This document shows positions 44,574 to 55,725 of a stretch of 64,000 bases of DNA, one piece after another (within the stretch, counting starts at the first letter, position 1; every line of letters starts with the position of its first letter). Source of the DNA: Lepus europaeus (lineage: Eukaryota > Chordata > Mammalia > Lagomorpha > Leporidae); assembly GCF_033115175.1 (NCBI RefSeq), contig NC_084827.1:127061701-127125700 (forward strand), written 5' to 3'. The translations under genes were made by a program, and so were the position numbers. Below the pieces are notes generated by a model. It did not search any database. It had not been told where the DNA came from and saw only the letters and a list, made by a program, of their open reading frames with translations.

Positions 44574-45466
44574 TGTGGTGTTTTTTCTTGTTACACTATG
44601 GCTCTATATTAAGTGGACTGTCTGCTTTCAGTGGTGCCTTAGAGGCTTGAGATGAGTGTGGACTGAGAGCTGTGTTTGGTTCCTCAGGGCTGAGGGTGTG
44701 TCAAAGATGACACTCCCAGGTTAGGTGTGGTAAATCTCTCTCTTTTTTGATTCAAAAGGGAAGTAATTCCGCACAGCTGAACGTAATTGGAGGTAGTTAG
44801 CAGGCAAATGATATACCCACAGGAGCCAGACATCGGAAGCTCTTTCCCACGGACCACACAGGGAATCTCTGCTGCCCTCAGTGTGGGCTCCAATTCTCCT
44901 GCAGTCTCCCACTGGGTTGCCAAGTTAGATGCTAATCTCCTGTTATTTCACCCCTCCCCCCAGAGTCAGGTTTTTCTGCTAGGCTCAGGGCCGGTGCAGA
45001 CCTGAGGTCGCCCTGCTTATGACGTATGTCCAAAATGGCGCCTGCTCTGTCTTGCTCGCCTTTGAGAGGTGAGCGGAGAGAGAGAAACTTGTGTCCGTAT
45101 CGGTCGCTTTTTTAATTTTTTTCCTCTCTCTCTTCTAGTTAGCCTGGTGAACTTTTCCCCACGAAGTTTCAAGCCTCGTTCCCTCTAGCCTCCTCTTTCC
45201 GCTTCCCCGCTGGTGTCTCGGGCTATTGTGGTTCGGCTCACCTCACGTTCCAGCGCTGGTGTGTTGAGTCTGCTGCTGGTGTCCCGAACTTGGGCTCCCA
45301 CGCTCTCCACGCAGGTACACTGTGAATCACTAGTTCCGGAAGAGTTTCCTATGCTGTTTCATCCCCTACTCTTCCTTGACCCTGCAGTATCTCCACTTAT
45401 ATTAACCTGTCTCTCTCTCCGGACTAATCGTGTGCTCCGTTCCTATTCCGCCATCTTGCCGCCTCC
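44574..45466 (-). promoter_or_regulatory. L1 5' UTR / internal promoter
   Basis: About 890 bp upstream of ORF1, with a GC-richer, CpG-containing 5' end. On the minus strand it opens GGAGGCGGCAAGATGGCGGA, containing a YY1-type AAGATGGCGG at about 45450-45459, followed by GAATAGGAAC. As I recall it, human L1 also starts with an AAGATGGC-GAATAGGAAC arrangement, where YY1 positions transcription start. Plus-strand frames of 72-88 codons here are not genes. Confidence 0.8.
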
Positions 45467-45477
45467 GGCCAAGATTT
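45467..45477. repeat. Target-site duplication at 5' side of the full-length L1
   Basis: GGCCAAGATTT, matching 37099-37109. Confidence 0.9.
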
Positions 45478-45785
45478 AAGACATATCTTTGCATGCAACT
45501 TTACATATTATTTTTTAATTTTTATTTCTTCACTCTAAAACTTTTTTTTTTGCTGATAGTGAAGATATGTAAGTATAGATAAATATTCACAGAATTTTTC
45601 ACAGTGCCAGAACTAAGGGAAAACAAATGCTTGTGTTTTATTATGCTATATACTGGATTTATTAGATAGTGTTTTATTACTTATCCACCTCTGTGACACC
45701 ATGTTCATGGAAGTATAATCATTAATCTCTGTATTTCTTCAATAATATATTTTTATATCTTAAGCTCTATTATTATAAAATATTT

Positions 45786-45840
45786 TTATTTATTTATTAT
45801 TAAAGATTTATTTATTTGAAAGATAGAGTTATAGAGAGGC

Positions 45841-45892
<52 letters not shown>

Positions 45893-46113
45893 TCCATGTG
45901 CTACTTCACTCCTCAGATGGCTGGCAGGAGCCAGGAGCTTCTTCCAGGTTTTCCACACAGGCACAGGGGCCAAACACTTGGGCCATCTTCTACTGCTTAT
46001 GTAGGCCTTAGAGAACTTGATTGGAAGTGGAGCAGCCAGGTCTTGAACTGGCACCCATATGGGTTGCTGGCACTGCAGATGGCGGATTTACCTGCTATGC
46101 AAAGTGCCAGTGC
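45786..46113 (-). mobile_element. CSINE with (GA)n expansion, minus strand
   Basis: TTATTTATTTGAAAGATAGA, then a pure GA run (about 45848-45890), GGCAGGAGCCAGGAGC, ACACTTGGGCCATCTTC, and GGTCTTGAACTGGCACCCAT, ending in a degenerate head. Confidence 0.87.
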
Positions 46114-46477
46114 CACAAAATACTTTTAATATATTAAACACAAAAGAACTTAATATTTTATTCTTGCATAATATAATGAGATTTCCACATTACATTCTTC
46201 ACACTAAAAACTATATAATAATTGGTTTTATCTAAGGTATTCAAATTATAAGGGGAGACCCAAAACAGTAGTAATATTCTAGGCACTAAGAAGTATTGTT
46301 CAAATGTGCTACTTCCATTGCTAGATCATAGACCTAGAAAATGAGAGATCATTTGAGCACATCATTGCATACCACTGCAGGCCATCTGTTCAGCAAGGTG
46401 TTGCCTAATTGTGATCTATGCAGGAGGTATAGAGTTTATTGGCCCTTAAAATTTTATTTTGCCTCTCTGACCTTCTG

Positions 46478-46480
<3 letters not shown>
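46114..46480. other. Gene-free spacer
   Basis: No recognised feature; AT-rich. Confidence 0.35.
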
Positions 46481-46555
<75 letters not shown>

Positions 46556-46585
46556 CATATACATATACATATATATATATATATT
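46481..46585. repeat. Compound (TA)n(TG)n(TATACA)n microsatellite
   Basis: About 40 bp of TA, then about 26 bp of TG, then TACATA units and TA again. Such alternating purine-pyrimidine DNA can adopt non-B forms and varies in length. Confidence 0.92.
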
Positions 46586-46636
46586 AATGAATCTTCTGGG
46601 TCTGTGGGCATATTTTCTTGTTTTCATGTTTCTGCT

Positions 46637-47130
46637 TTTTAAAATTTTATTTAAGTTATACAAGTTTCATGTATTTTATAGAAACAGATTTAGGAACATA
46701 GTCATAATTCCCACCCTAACCTCCCTCCCACCCACTCACCAACCCTTCTTCCTTCTCCCTCTCCTGTTCCCATTGTTAATTTTTATAAAGATCCATTTTC
46801 AGTTTATTTAATGATCATAAACACTACATGAAGTAGAAGAGTTCAACATATAGTATGAAAAAAACAAACAACACTGTTCCTTAATGGAAGACACAGACAA
46901 TCACTGAATATCAAAATGTGCATTCATTCCAATAACACTACATTTTACATATTCTAGTAGTTACCTCGAATCAGGGAAGACATATAATATCTGTCTTTTT
47001 GGGACTGGCTTATTTCAGTAAGTATGATAGTTTCCAGTTGCACCCATCTTTTTTTTTTTTTTTTTTTTATTTAACAGGGAGAGTTACACACTGTGAGAGA
47101 GAAAGAAAGAGAGGGAGAGAGAGAGAAGGG

Positions 47131-47184
<54 letters not shown>

Positions 47185-47530
47185 TCTTTCTTCTGTTGGT
47201 TCACTCCCCAAATGGCTGCCACGGCTGGCGCTGCACCAATCCAAAGCCAGGAGCCAGATGCTTCCTCCTTGTCTCTGATGCGGGTACAGGGACCAAGCAT
47301 TTGGTCCATTCTCCAATGCCCTTTGGGGCCACAACAGAGAACTGGACTGGAAGAAGAGCAACTGGGACTAGAACCCGGCACCCATATGGGATGTGGTCGC
47401 CACAGGCAGAGGATTAACCAAGTGAGACACGGCACGGCCCGTTGCATCCATCTTGTTGCAAAAGACAGAATTTCATTTTTTTTTTTGTTTTTCCAACTGA
47501 GTAGTACTCCATAGTGTATATATACCATAC
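46637..47530 (-). mobile_element. Older L1 3' end, outer shell of a nested cluster
   Basis: An older-type L1 3' UTR (TTTAAGTTATACAAGTTTCA; pyrimidine-rich 46710-46770) leading into the end of ORF2 (TCTTTTTGGGACTGGCTTAT; GTAGTACTCCATAGTG). It is interrupted by a CSINE at 47051 and, at 47530, by a younger L1. It resumes at 50050-50170. Confidence 0.82.
47051..47440 (-). mobile_element. CSINE with very long GA tract and TSD, minus strand
   Basis: T-run tail, then GA-rich sequence over about 90 bp (47090-47182), GGTTCACTCCCCAAATGGCT, ACTAGAACCCGGCACCCATA, and a GGCACGGCCC head. TSDs GTTGCAcCCATCTT/GTTGCAtCCATCTT lie at 47037-47050 and 47441-47454. It explains the 171- and 153-codon frames. Confidence 0.92.
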
Positions 47531-50046
47531 TTTCTTTTTTTCTCTCTCTCTTTTTTTAAACTTTTATTTAATGAATATAAATTTCCAAAGTACAGCTTAT
47601 GGATTACAATGGCTCCCCCCCACCCCCGCCAAACTTCCCTCCCACCCACAACCCTCCCATCTCACGCTCCCTCTCCCCTTCCATTCACATCAAGATTCAT
47701 TTTCAATTCTCTTTATATACAGAAGATCAGTTTAGTATATATTAAGTAAAGATTTTAACAGTTTGCACCCACATAGCAATAGAAAGTGAAAAATACTGTT
47801 GGCGTACTAGTTATAGCATTAAATCACAATGTACAGCACATTAATGACAGAGATCCTACATGATATTTTTTTAAAAATAGATTTTCTATGCAATTTCCAA
47901 TTTAAAACCAAGTTTTTTTTTCATTTTCAATTATCTTTATATACAGAAGATCAATTCAGTATATACTAAGTAAGGATTTCATCAGTTTGCACCCACACAG
48001 AAACACAAGGTGTAAAAATACTGTTTCAGTACTAGTTATAGCATTACTTCACATTGGACAACACATTAAGGACAGATCCCACATGAGATGAAAGTACACA
48101 GTGACTCCTGTTGTTGACTTAACAATTGTTTATGGCATCAGTAATCTCCCTAGGCTCTAGTCATGAGTTGCCAAAGCTATGGAAGCCTTTAGGGTTTGCC
48201 GACTTTGATCTGGTTCCGACAGGGTCATAGTCAAAGTGGAAGTTCTCTCCTCCATTAAGAGAAAGGTACCTACCTCCTTCTTTGATGGCCCCGTTCTTTC
48301 CACTGGGATCTCACTCGCAGAGATCTTTCATTTAGGTCATTTTTTTTTTCCAGAGTGTCTTGTCTTTCCATGCCTAAAATACTCTCATAGGCTCTTCAGC
48401 CAGATCCAAATGACTTCAGGGCTGATTCTGAGGTCAGAGTGCTATTTAGGACATCTGCTATTCTATGGGTTTGCTGTGTCTCCTGCTTCCCATGTTGGAT
48501 CTTTCTCTCCCTTTTTGATTCTATTGTTAGTATTAGCAGACACTAGTTTTGTTTGTGTGACCCCTTTGACTCTTAGACCTATCAGTGTGATCAATTGTGA
48601 ACTGAAATTGATCACTTGGACTAGTGAGATAGCGTTGGTACATGCCACCTTGATGTATTGGAATCCCCTGGCACGTTTCTAACTCCACCATTTGAGGCAA
48701 GTCCGATTGAGCATGTCCCAAATTGTACATCTCCTCCCTCTCTTATTCCCACTCTTATATTTAACAGGGATCGCTTTTCATTTTAATTTTAAACACCTAA
48801 GAATAATTGTGTGTTAATTGCAGAGTTCAACCACCAGTACTAGAACAAAAAAAATACTAAAATGGATAAAGTATTACATTGTATATCAGCAGTCAGGACA
48901 AGAGGTGATCAAGTCACTGTTTCTCATAGTGTCCATTTCACTTCCACAGGTTTCCCCTTTGGTACTCAGTTAGTTGTCACCGATCAGGGAAAACAAATGA
49001 TATTTGTCCCTTTGGGACTGGCTTAATTCACTCAGCATGATGTTTTCCAGATTTCTCCATCTTGTATCAAATGACTGGGTTGCATTGTTTTTGAATGCTG
49101 TATAGTGTTCTATAGAGTACATGTCCCATAATTTCTTTATCCAGTCTACTGTTGATGGGCATTTGGGTTTGTTCCAGGTCTTAGCTATTGTGAATTGAGC
49201 TGCAATAAACATTAATGTGCAGTCGGCTTTTTTGTTTGCCAATTTAATTTCCTTTGGGTAAATTTCAAGGAGTGGGATGGCTGGGTTGTATGGTAGGGTT
49301 ATATTCAGGTTTCTGAGGAATCTCCAGACTGACTTCCATAGTGGCTTAACCAGTTTGCATTCCCACCAACAGTGGGTTAGTGTCCCTTTCTCCCCACATC
49401 GTCTCCAGCATCTATTGTTGGTAGATTTCTGAATGTGAGCCATTTTAACCGGGATAAGGTGAAACCTCATTGTGATTTGATTTGCATTTCCCTGATGGCT
49501 AGTGATTTTGAACATTTTTTTTTTTTTTTGACAGGCAAAGTGGACAGTGAGAGAGAGAGACAAAAAGGTCTTCCTTTTGCCATTGGTTCACCCTCCAATG
49601 GCCGCCGCAGTTGGCGTGCTGCGGCCAGCGCACCTCGCTGATCCGATGGCAGGAGCCAAGTGCTTCTCCTGGTCTCCCATGCGGGTGCAGGGCCCAAGCA
49701 CTTGGGCCATCCTCTACTGCACTCCCTGGCCACAGCAGAGATCTGACCTGGAAGAGGGGCAACCGGGACAGTATCCGGTGCCCCGACCAGGACTAGAACC
49801 CGGTGTGCCGGTGCCGCAAGGCGGAGGATTAGCCTAGTGAGCCGTGGCGCCGGCGATCTTGAATATTTTATCATGTGTCTGTTGGCCATTTGGATTTCCT
49901 CTTTTGAAAAATGTCTATTGAGGTCTTTGGCCCATCTCTTAAGTGGGTTGTTTGTTTTGATGTTGTGGAGTTTCTTGATTTCTTTGTAGACACTGGTTAT
50001 CAACCCTTTATCTGTTGCATAGTTTGCAAATATTTTTCCCATTCTG
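47531..50046 (-). mobile_element. Younger 5'-truncated L1 (ORF2 C-terminus plus 3' UTR)
   Basis: 3' UTR (47557-48960) with the duplicated terminal module (47560-47862, then 47880-48090), followed by the ORF2 C-terminus. The frame 49563-48970 reads [20 protein letters not shown]...FSLIGDN, so that section is still open. A young CSINE (49519-49854) cuts the ORF2 part. A TSD of TATACCATA lies at 47521-47529 and 50050-50058, showing insertion into the older L1. Confidence 0.9.
49519..49854 (-). mobile_element. Young CSINE with 15-bp TSD, minus strand
   Basis: Near-consensus copy. TSD GATTTTGAACATTTT (49504-49518) and GATCTTGAATATTTT (49855-49869), now differing at two places. It disrupts the ORF2 fragment, and the 196-codon minus-strand frame 49467-50057 is a chance SINE-L1 readthrough. 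Confidence 0.93.
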
Positions 50047-50170
50047 CCGTATACCATAATTTTTTTATTTAGTCAACAATTGATGGACGCTTGTGTTGAT
50101 TCCCTGTCTTAGCTATTGTGAATTCTGCCGCAGTGAACATGGGGGTACAAATAACTCAAATTGTATCTTC
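50047..50170 (-). mobile_element. Older L1, continuation after the nested insertion
   Basis: Resumes the ORF2 end sequence interrupted at 47530 (CAACAATTGATGGACGCTTG; TTAGCTATTGTGAATTCTGC). It ends near 50160. Confidence 0.8.
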
Positions 50171-51404
50171 TAGTGTATGTGGCACTATGTTGTCTATTCT
50201 TCATGACTACTTTATATATATATGTATATATATATATACATGAATATATTGATACATTTGTTTTCTTATATAGTTAATGAAGTGAAAATCTTACAAATAT
50301 CCAATGATATGATGGTAGTTATTTAAGAAATAATTTGTTATCCCCTTTTTCAAGAAAGTATAATGACTCAGAAGCAGTGATTAAAGAGCTCTAAGTTTTT
50401 ATATGAGTCTTCTGGATTCATTTCTCTCTTTTGAAGGAAAATAAAACTTAAAATATACCATAGAGCCAAAATCTATGAAAATTATATTTTAATAGTTTTC
50501 ATATTTGTAGCCAAACAATACTGAACTATAACATTTAAGAAATTATTGAATTTTTATACTTAAATTATTTTACTATATTTTAGAATTATTTGTGCTTGCG
50601 TTATAATTCTACAATTTCTAAAACCTTGTTCAATTAGTGTTAATTTGTTTTTTTTTCAAATTTTTAAAATTTTATCTGCTTTTTTTGGATAAGCTGTCTG
50701 ACACGTCCCATTTTTAGAAATAAGTTGTTATGAACCAAAGTTCGTGTTGAGAACAAGTTAAAAACCTCAAAAAATTATTTAAAAAATAAAAATTTCTTGA
50801 AGGCACTGAAAGGTACCACAGCAGCAAGGATTTGCAGGGGTTCAAGATTCAAGAGAAAAGGAAAACGAGTTGGGCAAGATAAGGTCAGCCTTAGGGGAGC
50901 TTTCAGGCAGGAAACATGAGTACAGTCAGGATACTTTTTAATGAGAAAAGATTCAATTCTCCAGGGATATTAACAACTTCCAAATATGCATGCAACAAGC
51001 AATATGGGTTCAGATATGTTACAGGCAATTGAGACACCTAAAAGGAGAAATACACAAATACAAAATTATGAGATTTTTTTACAGAAGTTTTCTTATGGAC
51101 TAATAGAACAAAACAGATACACATACATATATAAATACATACATATACATACATATACATATATAAGTGTATAGAATATCTGAGCATGCGCTAAGTACCA
51201 AACCGCTCACTGGGTTTTCCTGGGAGGCTATTTCCAACTAGATAGTGTGCCCCCAGGTGTTTTGTGCCTTATCTAACTCATTTCTCTTTTTTATTTATTT
51301 ATGCCGCTTTTGGTTTGTACTGCACAGGATGTGCTTACTGGCTTCATTTCTTAGGAGATTAGGATTAAGAAAGAATTTATTATTTTTCTTTCTTTAAAAA
51401 TTAT
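50171..51404. other. AT-rich gene-free sequence with simple repeats
   Basis: Includes TA-rich microsatellite at 50211-50241 and an ACATATAC-type repeat at 51118-51165. No gene or dispersed repeat recognised otherwise. Confidence 0.5.
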
Positions 51405-51705
51405 AAATTTATGTTTGCATGTATTTGATAGAGAGAAAGACAGAAATAGGCAGAGCTTCTATCTGCAGGTTCATACCTCAAATGCTTGCAACAGCTGGGT
51501 TTGGGCCAGGCTGAAGCTAGGATGTAGGAACACCATCTAGGTCTCCTGTGACAGGAACCCAGTTACTTCAACCATCACTGCTGCCTCTCAGGGTCTACAT
51601 TATCAGGAGATTGGATTCAGAAGCCAGAGCCAGGTACCAAACCCATCTATTCAATATTGAACACAGGTATATCAATTGTTAGGGCAAATGCCTGCCCCAC
51701 AATGA
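51405..51705 (-). mobile_element. Old CSINE, minus strand
   Basis: Diverged. TGTATTTGATAGAGAGAAAG, GGTTTGGGCCAGGCTGAAGC, GGTACCAAACCCATCTATTC, and a head ending AAATGCCTGCCCCA. Confidence 0.75.
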
Positions 51706-51727
51706 TTTTATTTATTTATTTTTTTCA

Positions 51728-52033
51728 TTTATTAAACTTTTATTTAATGAATATAAATTTCCGAAGAACAGCTTATGGGTTACAATGGCTTCCCCCCTCC
51801 CATAACTTCCCTCCCACCCGCAACCCTCCCCTTTCCCCCTCCCTCTCCCCTTCCATTCACATCAAGATTCATTTTCAATTCTCTTTATATACAGATCAGT
51901 TTAGTATATATTAGGTAAAGATTTCAACAGTTTGCCCCCATATAGCAACACAAAGTGAAAAAAATACTGTTGGAGTACTAGTTATAGCATTAAATAACAG
52001 TTTACAGCACATTAAAGACAGAGATCCTACATA
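51728..52033 (-). mobile_element. L1 terminal module only, minus strand
   Basis: The ~300-bp L1 3' terminal module alone: CTTTTATTTAATGAATATAA, a pyrimidine-rich tract, GTTTGCCCCCATATAGCAAC, ending at GAGATCCTACAT. It breaks off at the same base pair region where the module is duplicated in the 30.9- and 47.5-kb copies. Confidence 0.88.
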
Positions 52034-53452
52034 ATAATAACTATTTATTTGAAAAATATAGGAATACTGCAGCAATTTCTTACCAAGAAATCATAGCTCA
52101 GATGCTTAAGATTTCTTTATGGATGATAAGGATAATAGAATATTAGCAACAACAAAGCCAGGTGTTGACCAGTAGCTCAATGGTGACAAGACAATACAAC
52201 TTTACCAATATTGTAGAATGAACACCATTGAAATATCAGTGTTCCTAAGATCAGTGTCACACTAAAAGGCAAGAGCAGAATTCTCATTCCATAGAATGAA
52301 TATAAAATAGAAGACATATGTGAAGTTATCTGCAGAGTCAAGAATAATTGAGCAATATGAGTATTTAGCAAAAACCATTTTGGGAAGAATTTAGTACATT
52401 TCCAAAGACATATAATATCTATTAATTTTGAGGTGAAATAGCTTATAATGTGTTATAATTAAGGATATGCCTGAGAATTTAAGCCAGATGTTTGATAGAA
52501 ATCGTAAAATACACTTTTCTCCCCCAAACCAAATTCAATAAAGCATTTTCATGTGAGTTAATTTGGGAAAGTCAATTTTATAGCAGATAAATGCCTGAAG
52601 TGTTAGCATATGGTCCAAAATGTAGCTCTGGGAAAACACTGAATCCTAATCTGCTCTCTTCCTTAGTTGAATAAGTTTATTCTCTAAACAGTTTGGTCTT
52701 TTAATTTCTCAATTTTCTTATACTCTCATCTTTAATAGGTATATATATTTCTGAAGTTCGCTGAAAATATCAATCCAAAGTAATTATACAGCACCTGGAT
52801 GGGTGGTTCTCATATATGTGTCTGTATCTCCAACTCAGCTTATTTGTAGTTCCAAGATACCTTTTCCTGTACCATCAGGTTATTGTTCTTAAAGACATAT
52901 TATCACCACAAAGTGTATGTATGCCCTAGGGAAAAAAAAAACCATATACTAGTTGCAATGAATTCTTATTATCTACAATATAATCTCCAAATCTTTCATT
53001 TTGAAAAATAAAGGATATTTGATATTTTTCTATGTTTGTCTCATAATGATGCACTGAACTTATCCAACTAAGTTATTATATTATTATTCTCTACTGATGA
53101 TCTGTAGTTTCTCATTTCTTTTCCTCTTTTCATATTGTTCCATTCACCTGGTGACATTTTATCCAAAATATACCCATGTATATTTTGAAGTTCTGTCTTA
53201 TTACCTCTTCTTAATACCATTTCAAGCCCTCAAGTAAAAAGTTCTTTTGCATATTCCCATTTTACATTGTGTTACTATTATTGGTGACCCATTTTATTGA
53301 TTAGGTATATTAAAAAATCTTTGAAGCCATTTAGTATATTTTATTTATCAATCTCTTTTATACTGTAGAGCATAATGCTTATTGACACGTTTATGAAAAT
53401 GAACAAGTCTAGGTATCCTCAAAAACTAACAAGTAACATAGTAAGTTACATT
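52034..53452. other. AT-rich gene-free spacer
   Basis: No recognised gene or repeat. Short open frames have no support. Confidence 0.4.
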
Positions 53453-53767
53453 TTTTTGAAGATTATTTATTTGGAAGTCAGAGTCACAGAGAGAAAGAGA
53501 GGGAGATCTTCCATCCTCTGGTTCACTCTCCACATGGCCACAACAGCTGGGGCTGTGCCAGGCTGAAGCTAGGAACCTGGAGTTTTCCCCAGGTATTACA
53601 CATGGGTGCAGTGGCCTAAGCACTAGGGTCATCTGCTGCTGCTCACTCAAGCGCATTAGAAGGGAAGAGGATTGGAAGTGGAGCATCTGGGATGCATTCT
53701 TGTGCTCTTATGGGATGCCAGTGTCTGAAGCAGTGGCTTTACATGCTACACCACAATGCCATCCCCA
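53453..53767 (-). mobile_element. CSINE, minus strand
   Basis: GAAGATTATTTATTTGGAAG, GAGAGAAAGAGAGGGAGATC, CTCTGGTTCACTCTCCACAT, GTGCCAGGCTGAAGCTAGGA, and a head ending CTACACCACAATGCCATCCC. Confidence 0.87.
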
Positions 53768-55329
53768 ATTTATATATTTTTATGTGCACATATATTAAAT
53801 GTTACTTCAGGAAAGGAGCCAATTTTTCTATGTCATGAGGGAAGGCTTTCTTAGGGAACTGCCAAACAATAGGTATTTAAAATTCCAGCAAAATGTTATC
53901 TTGATGCCTAGTTCTCTATCTGAAATATCATAAAGGTCTCTGATGGATTTATACATTTCCTGACAGCTATTAAATAAAAATGAACCATCTATCATAGTGA
54001 AGAGAGATGCTGGTAATTCTCAGACCCCAAGAATAAGAACAAAATTATAATATTTAAAATATGCTTATGAAAGTTGAAATTTTATTTGACAGTTATCTGC
54101 TTCAGTTGAAATTCTTGAAAGCACTAAGAATTCTAAAAGGCAAAACTTCATCATAATCAACCATTTATTTTATGGCACATCTCTGAGAACCTGGCAGCTA
54201 TAATTTATTGTTAATGGACATGTAACTTGCATAGCTTAAAAAATGTTTTGACATCATATTCATTGATAATCTCTATAGGATATAAAAAGAGTAGTGTTCT
54301 CACCCTCAGCCACATTATTTTAATTCATTTGCTCTTTATTGCATTACATTATTATATTAGTCACTGCATATATATTTATGAATGAAAACCGAATAAATAA
54401 TGAATAATAAATAATAAATAAATAAATAATAAATAATGATGAGGTGATAATACTTATATTTATGTAATTTGTTTCAACATTTTCATAGTCTGCTCTCATC
54501 TACAGCATTTTATAATCAGAATATTGGCATGTAAACAGAGTTAGTGTAATCCCATGTTCTTTGGTGTTTGACAACTCAGTAAAGTTGTATCAGCATGAGT
54601 AGTGATTTGTGCTGCTTTTAAAAGAATGTATTATCCCATTTCATCACAATAACAAGCACCAGCATTTTTGAGTTTTTATCCCAATTTGCATTTATTGAGC
54701 CTAGATGTATATTATGCTAAGGAGTATCTAAAGAATTGTTTCTCTGTTTAAAAAAGATGATTGAAGCTAGAAATCCATTATGATTACTGAGGAGAAACAG
54801 AGAAGAGCTGTGATATTGAAATGTTACCATGAATTCATTTTGGCTCTAAGAAAAAATGTACACATACTGTTCAATCATAATTTTCATCTCAAGTTTAAAT
54901 GAGTTCTCAATCTCATGGAAGGAAAGAACTTTTGTGTTCTGTTGGCTATAATATTCGTGGTTCAATACTAAGTGTACAAGAGTTGTTTCTGAAGAAATAG
55001 GTATCAATTCATGGATGGTAGTGTGTGAGACGTGGTCATTGTTTATGTGTTGATAACTATACCACCGTTCTCAAGTGCACTTATATTATTTCATTTTACA
55101 GATCCAATACTTTACCAAATTTTAAGATTTGAAGCCATTCTCCCTGACCACCAAAATGGAAACTGCTACTTTTTCAATCATTAAAAAGTATAAGTATTAA
55201 AATGTATAAGCAAAAAGTATAGTTATATTTTTTTGAAAACATTCATTTATCAAGATCCATGCTCTAGAATGATGTCTCTTTCCAGGAAGACAGTCGCAAA
55301 GCTAGCAATAATGCATCTTCCCGTGTACC
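53768..55329. other. AT-rich gene-free spacer
   Basis: Contains an (AATAAATA)n simple repeat at about 54388-54437. Nothing else recognised. Confidence 0.45.
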
Positions 55330-55725
55330 TAACTTTTCTTGTGGAAGCTGTTGGGTGTCCTACTCTGTTCCAACCACTGTAACCAACATCCATAGGTTAG
55401 GTGGATTATAAACAACAGACATTTATTTCCCACAGTTCTAAAGGATACGAATTCAAACATTCAGGTGCTGGTAGGCTTGATGTCTATTAAGGGCCTGCTT
55501 TCTGGTTCATAGATTATGTTCTTGCTAGGACATATGGGGTAAGGGAAGAAGAAGCCCTCTGGTACCTTTATTGAAGGCACTAATTGTACTTAGAAGAATG
55601 TGAACCTCATTTCCTAATTACCTCCCAAAGACACAAATGCAAATACTATTACACTGGGTTTAGGTTTTAATGCATAAATTTTGTGGGGTTGGGGGGCATA
55701 AACACTTGGTCTATTACATGTGGAA
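55330..55725 (+). mobile_element. Old mammalian interspersed repeat, family not assigned
   Basis: A decayed copy of a common mammalian repeat: CCATAGGTTAGGTGGATTAT, AACAACAGACATTTATTTCC, CACAGTTCTAAAGGAT, AGGGCCTGCTTTCTGGTTCA, ATTACCTCCCAAAGACACAA, and CACTGGGTTTAGGTTTTAAT. I recognise the pattern from other mammals but cannot name the family reliably by eye. Confidence 0.6.

Larger units (their letters stand above)
37110..45466 (-). mobile_element. Full-length L1 retrotransposon (8.36 kb)
   Basis: A complete autonomous LINE-1 in minus orientation: 5' UTR (45466-44574), ORF1 (44573-43512), a 68-nt spacer, ORF2 (43443-39618, one frameshift), a long 3' UTR (39617-37110) and an A tail (T run at 37107-37116). 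It is bracketed by an 11-bp TSD. On the insertion strand the 5' junction reads CTT/AAATCT, a good L1 endonuclease site. It is the only full-length L1 in the window. It is unusual for its 2.5-kb 3' UTR, in which about 1.8 kb (37566-39366) does not match the other L1 3' UTRs here and includes retroviral-like sequence. Confidence 0.95.

Noticed and set aside
39865..44655. Many plus-strand frames opposite the full-length L1
   Set aside because: Antisense shadows of ORF1 and ORF2.
46999..47514. 171-codon frame with long ER/RE repeats
   Set aside because: Translation of the (GA)n tract of a CSINE.
49467..50057. 196-codon minus-strand frame joining L1 ORF2 and CSINE
   Set aside because: The middle is CSINE sequence read through between two halves of a broken L1 ORF2, so it is not a gene.
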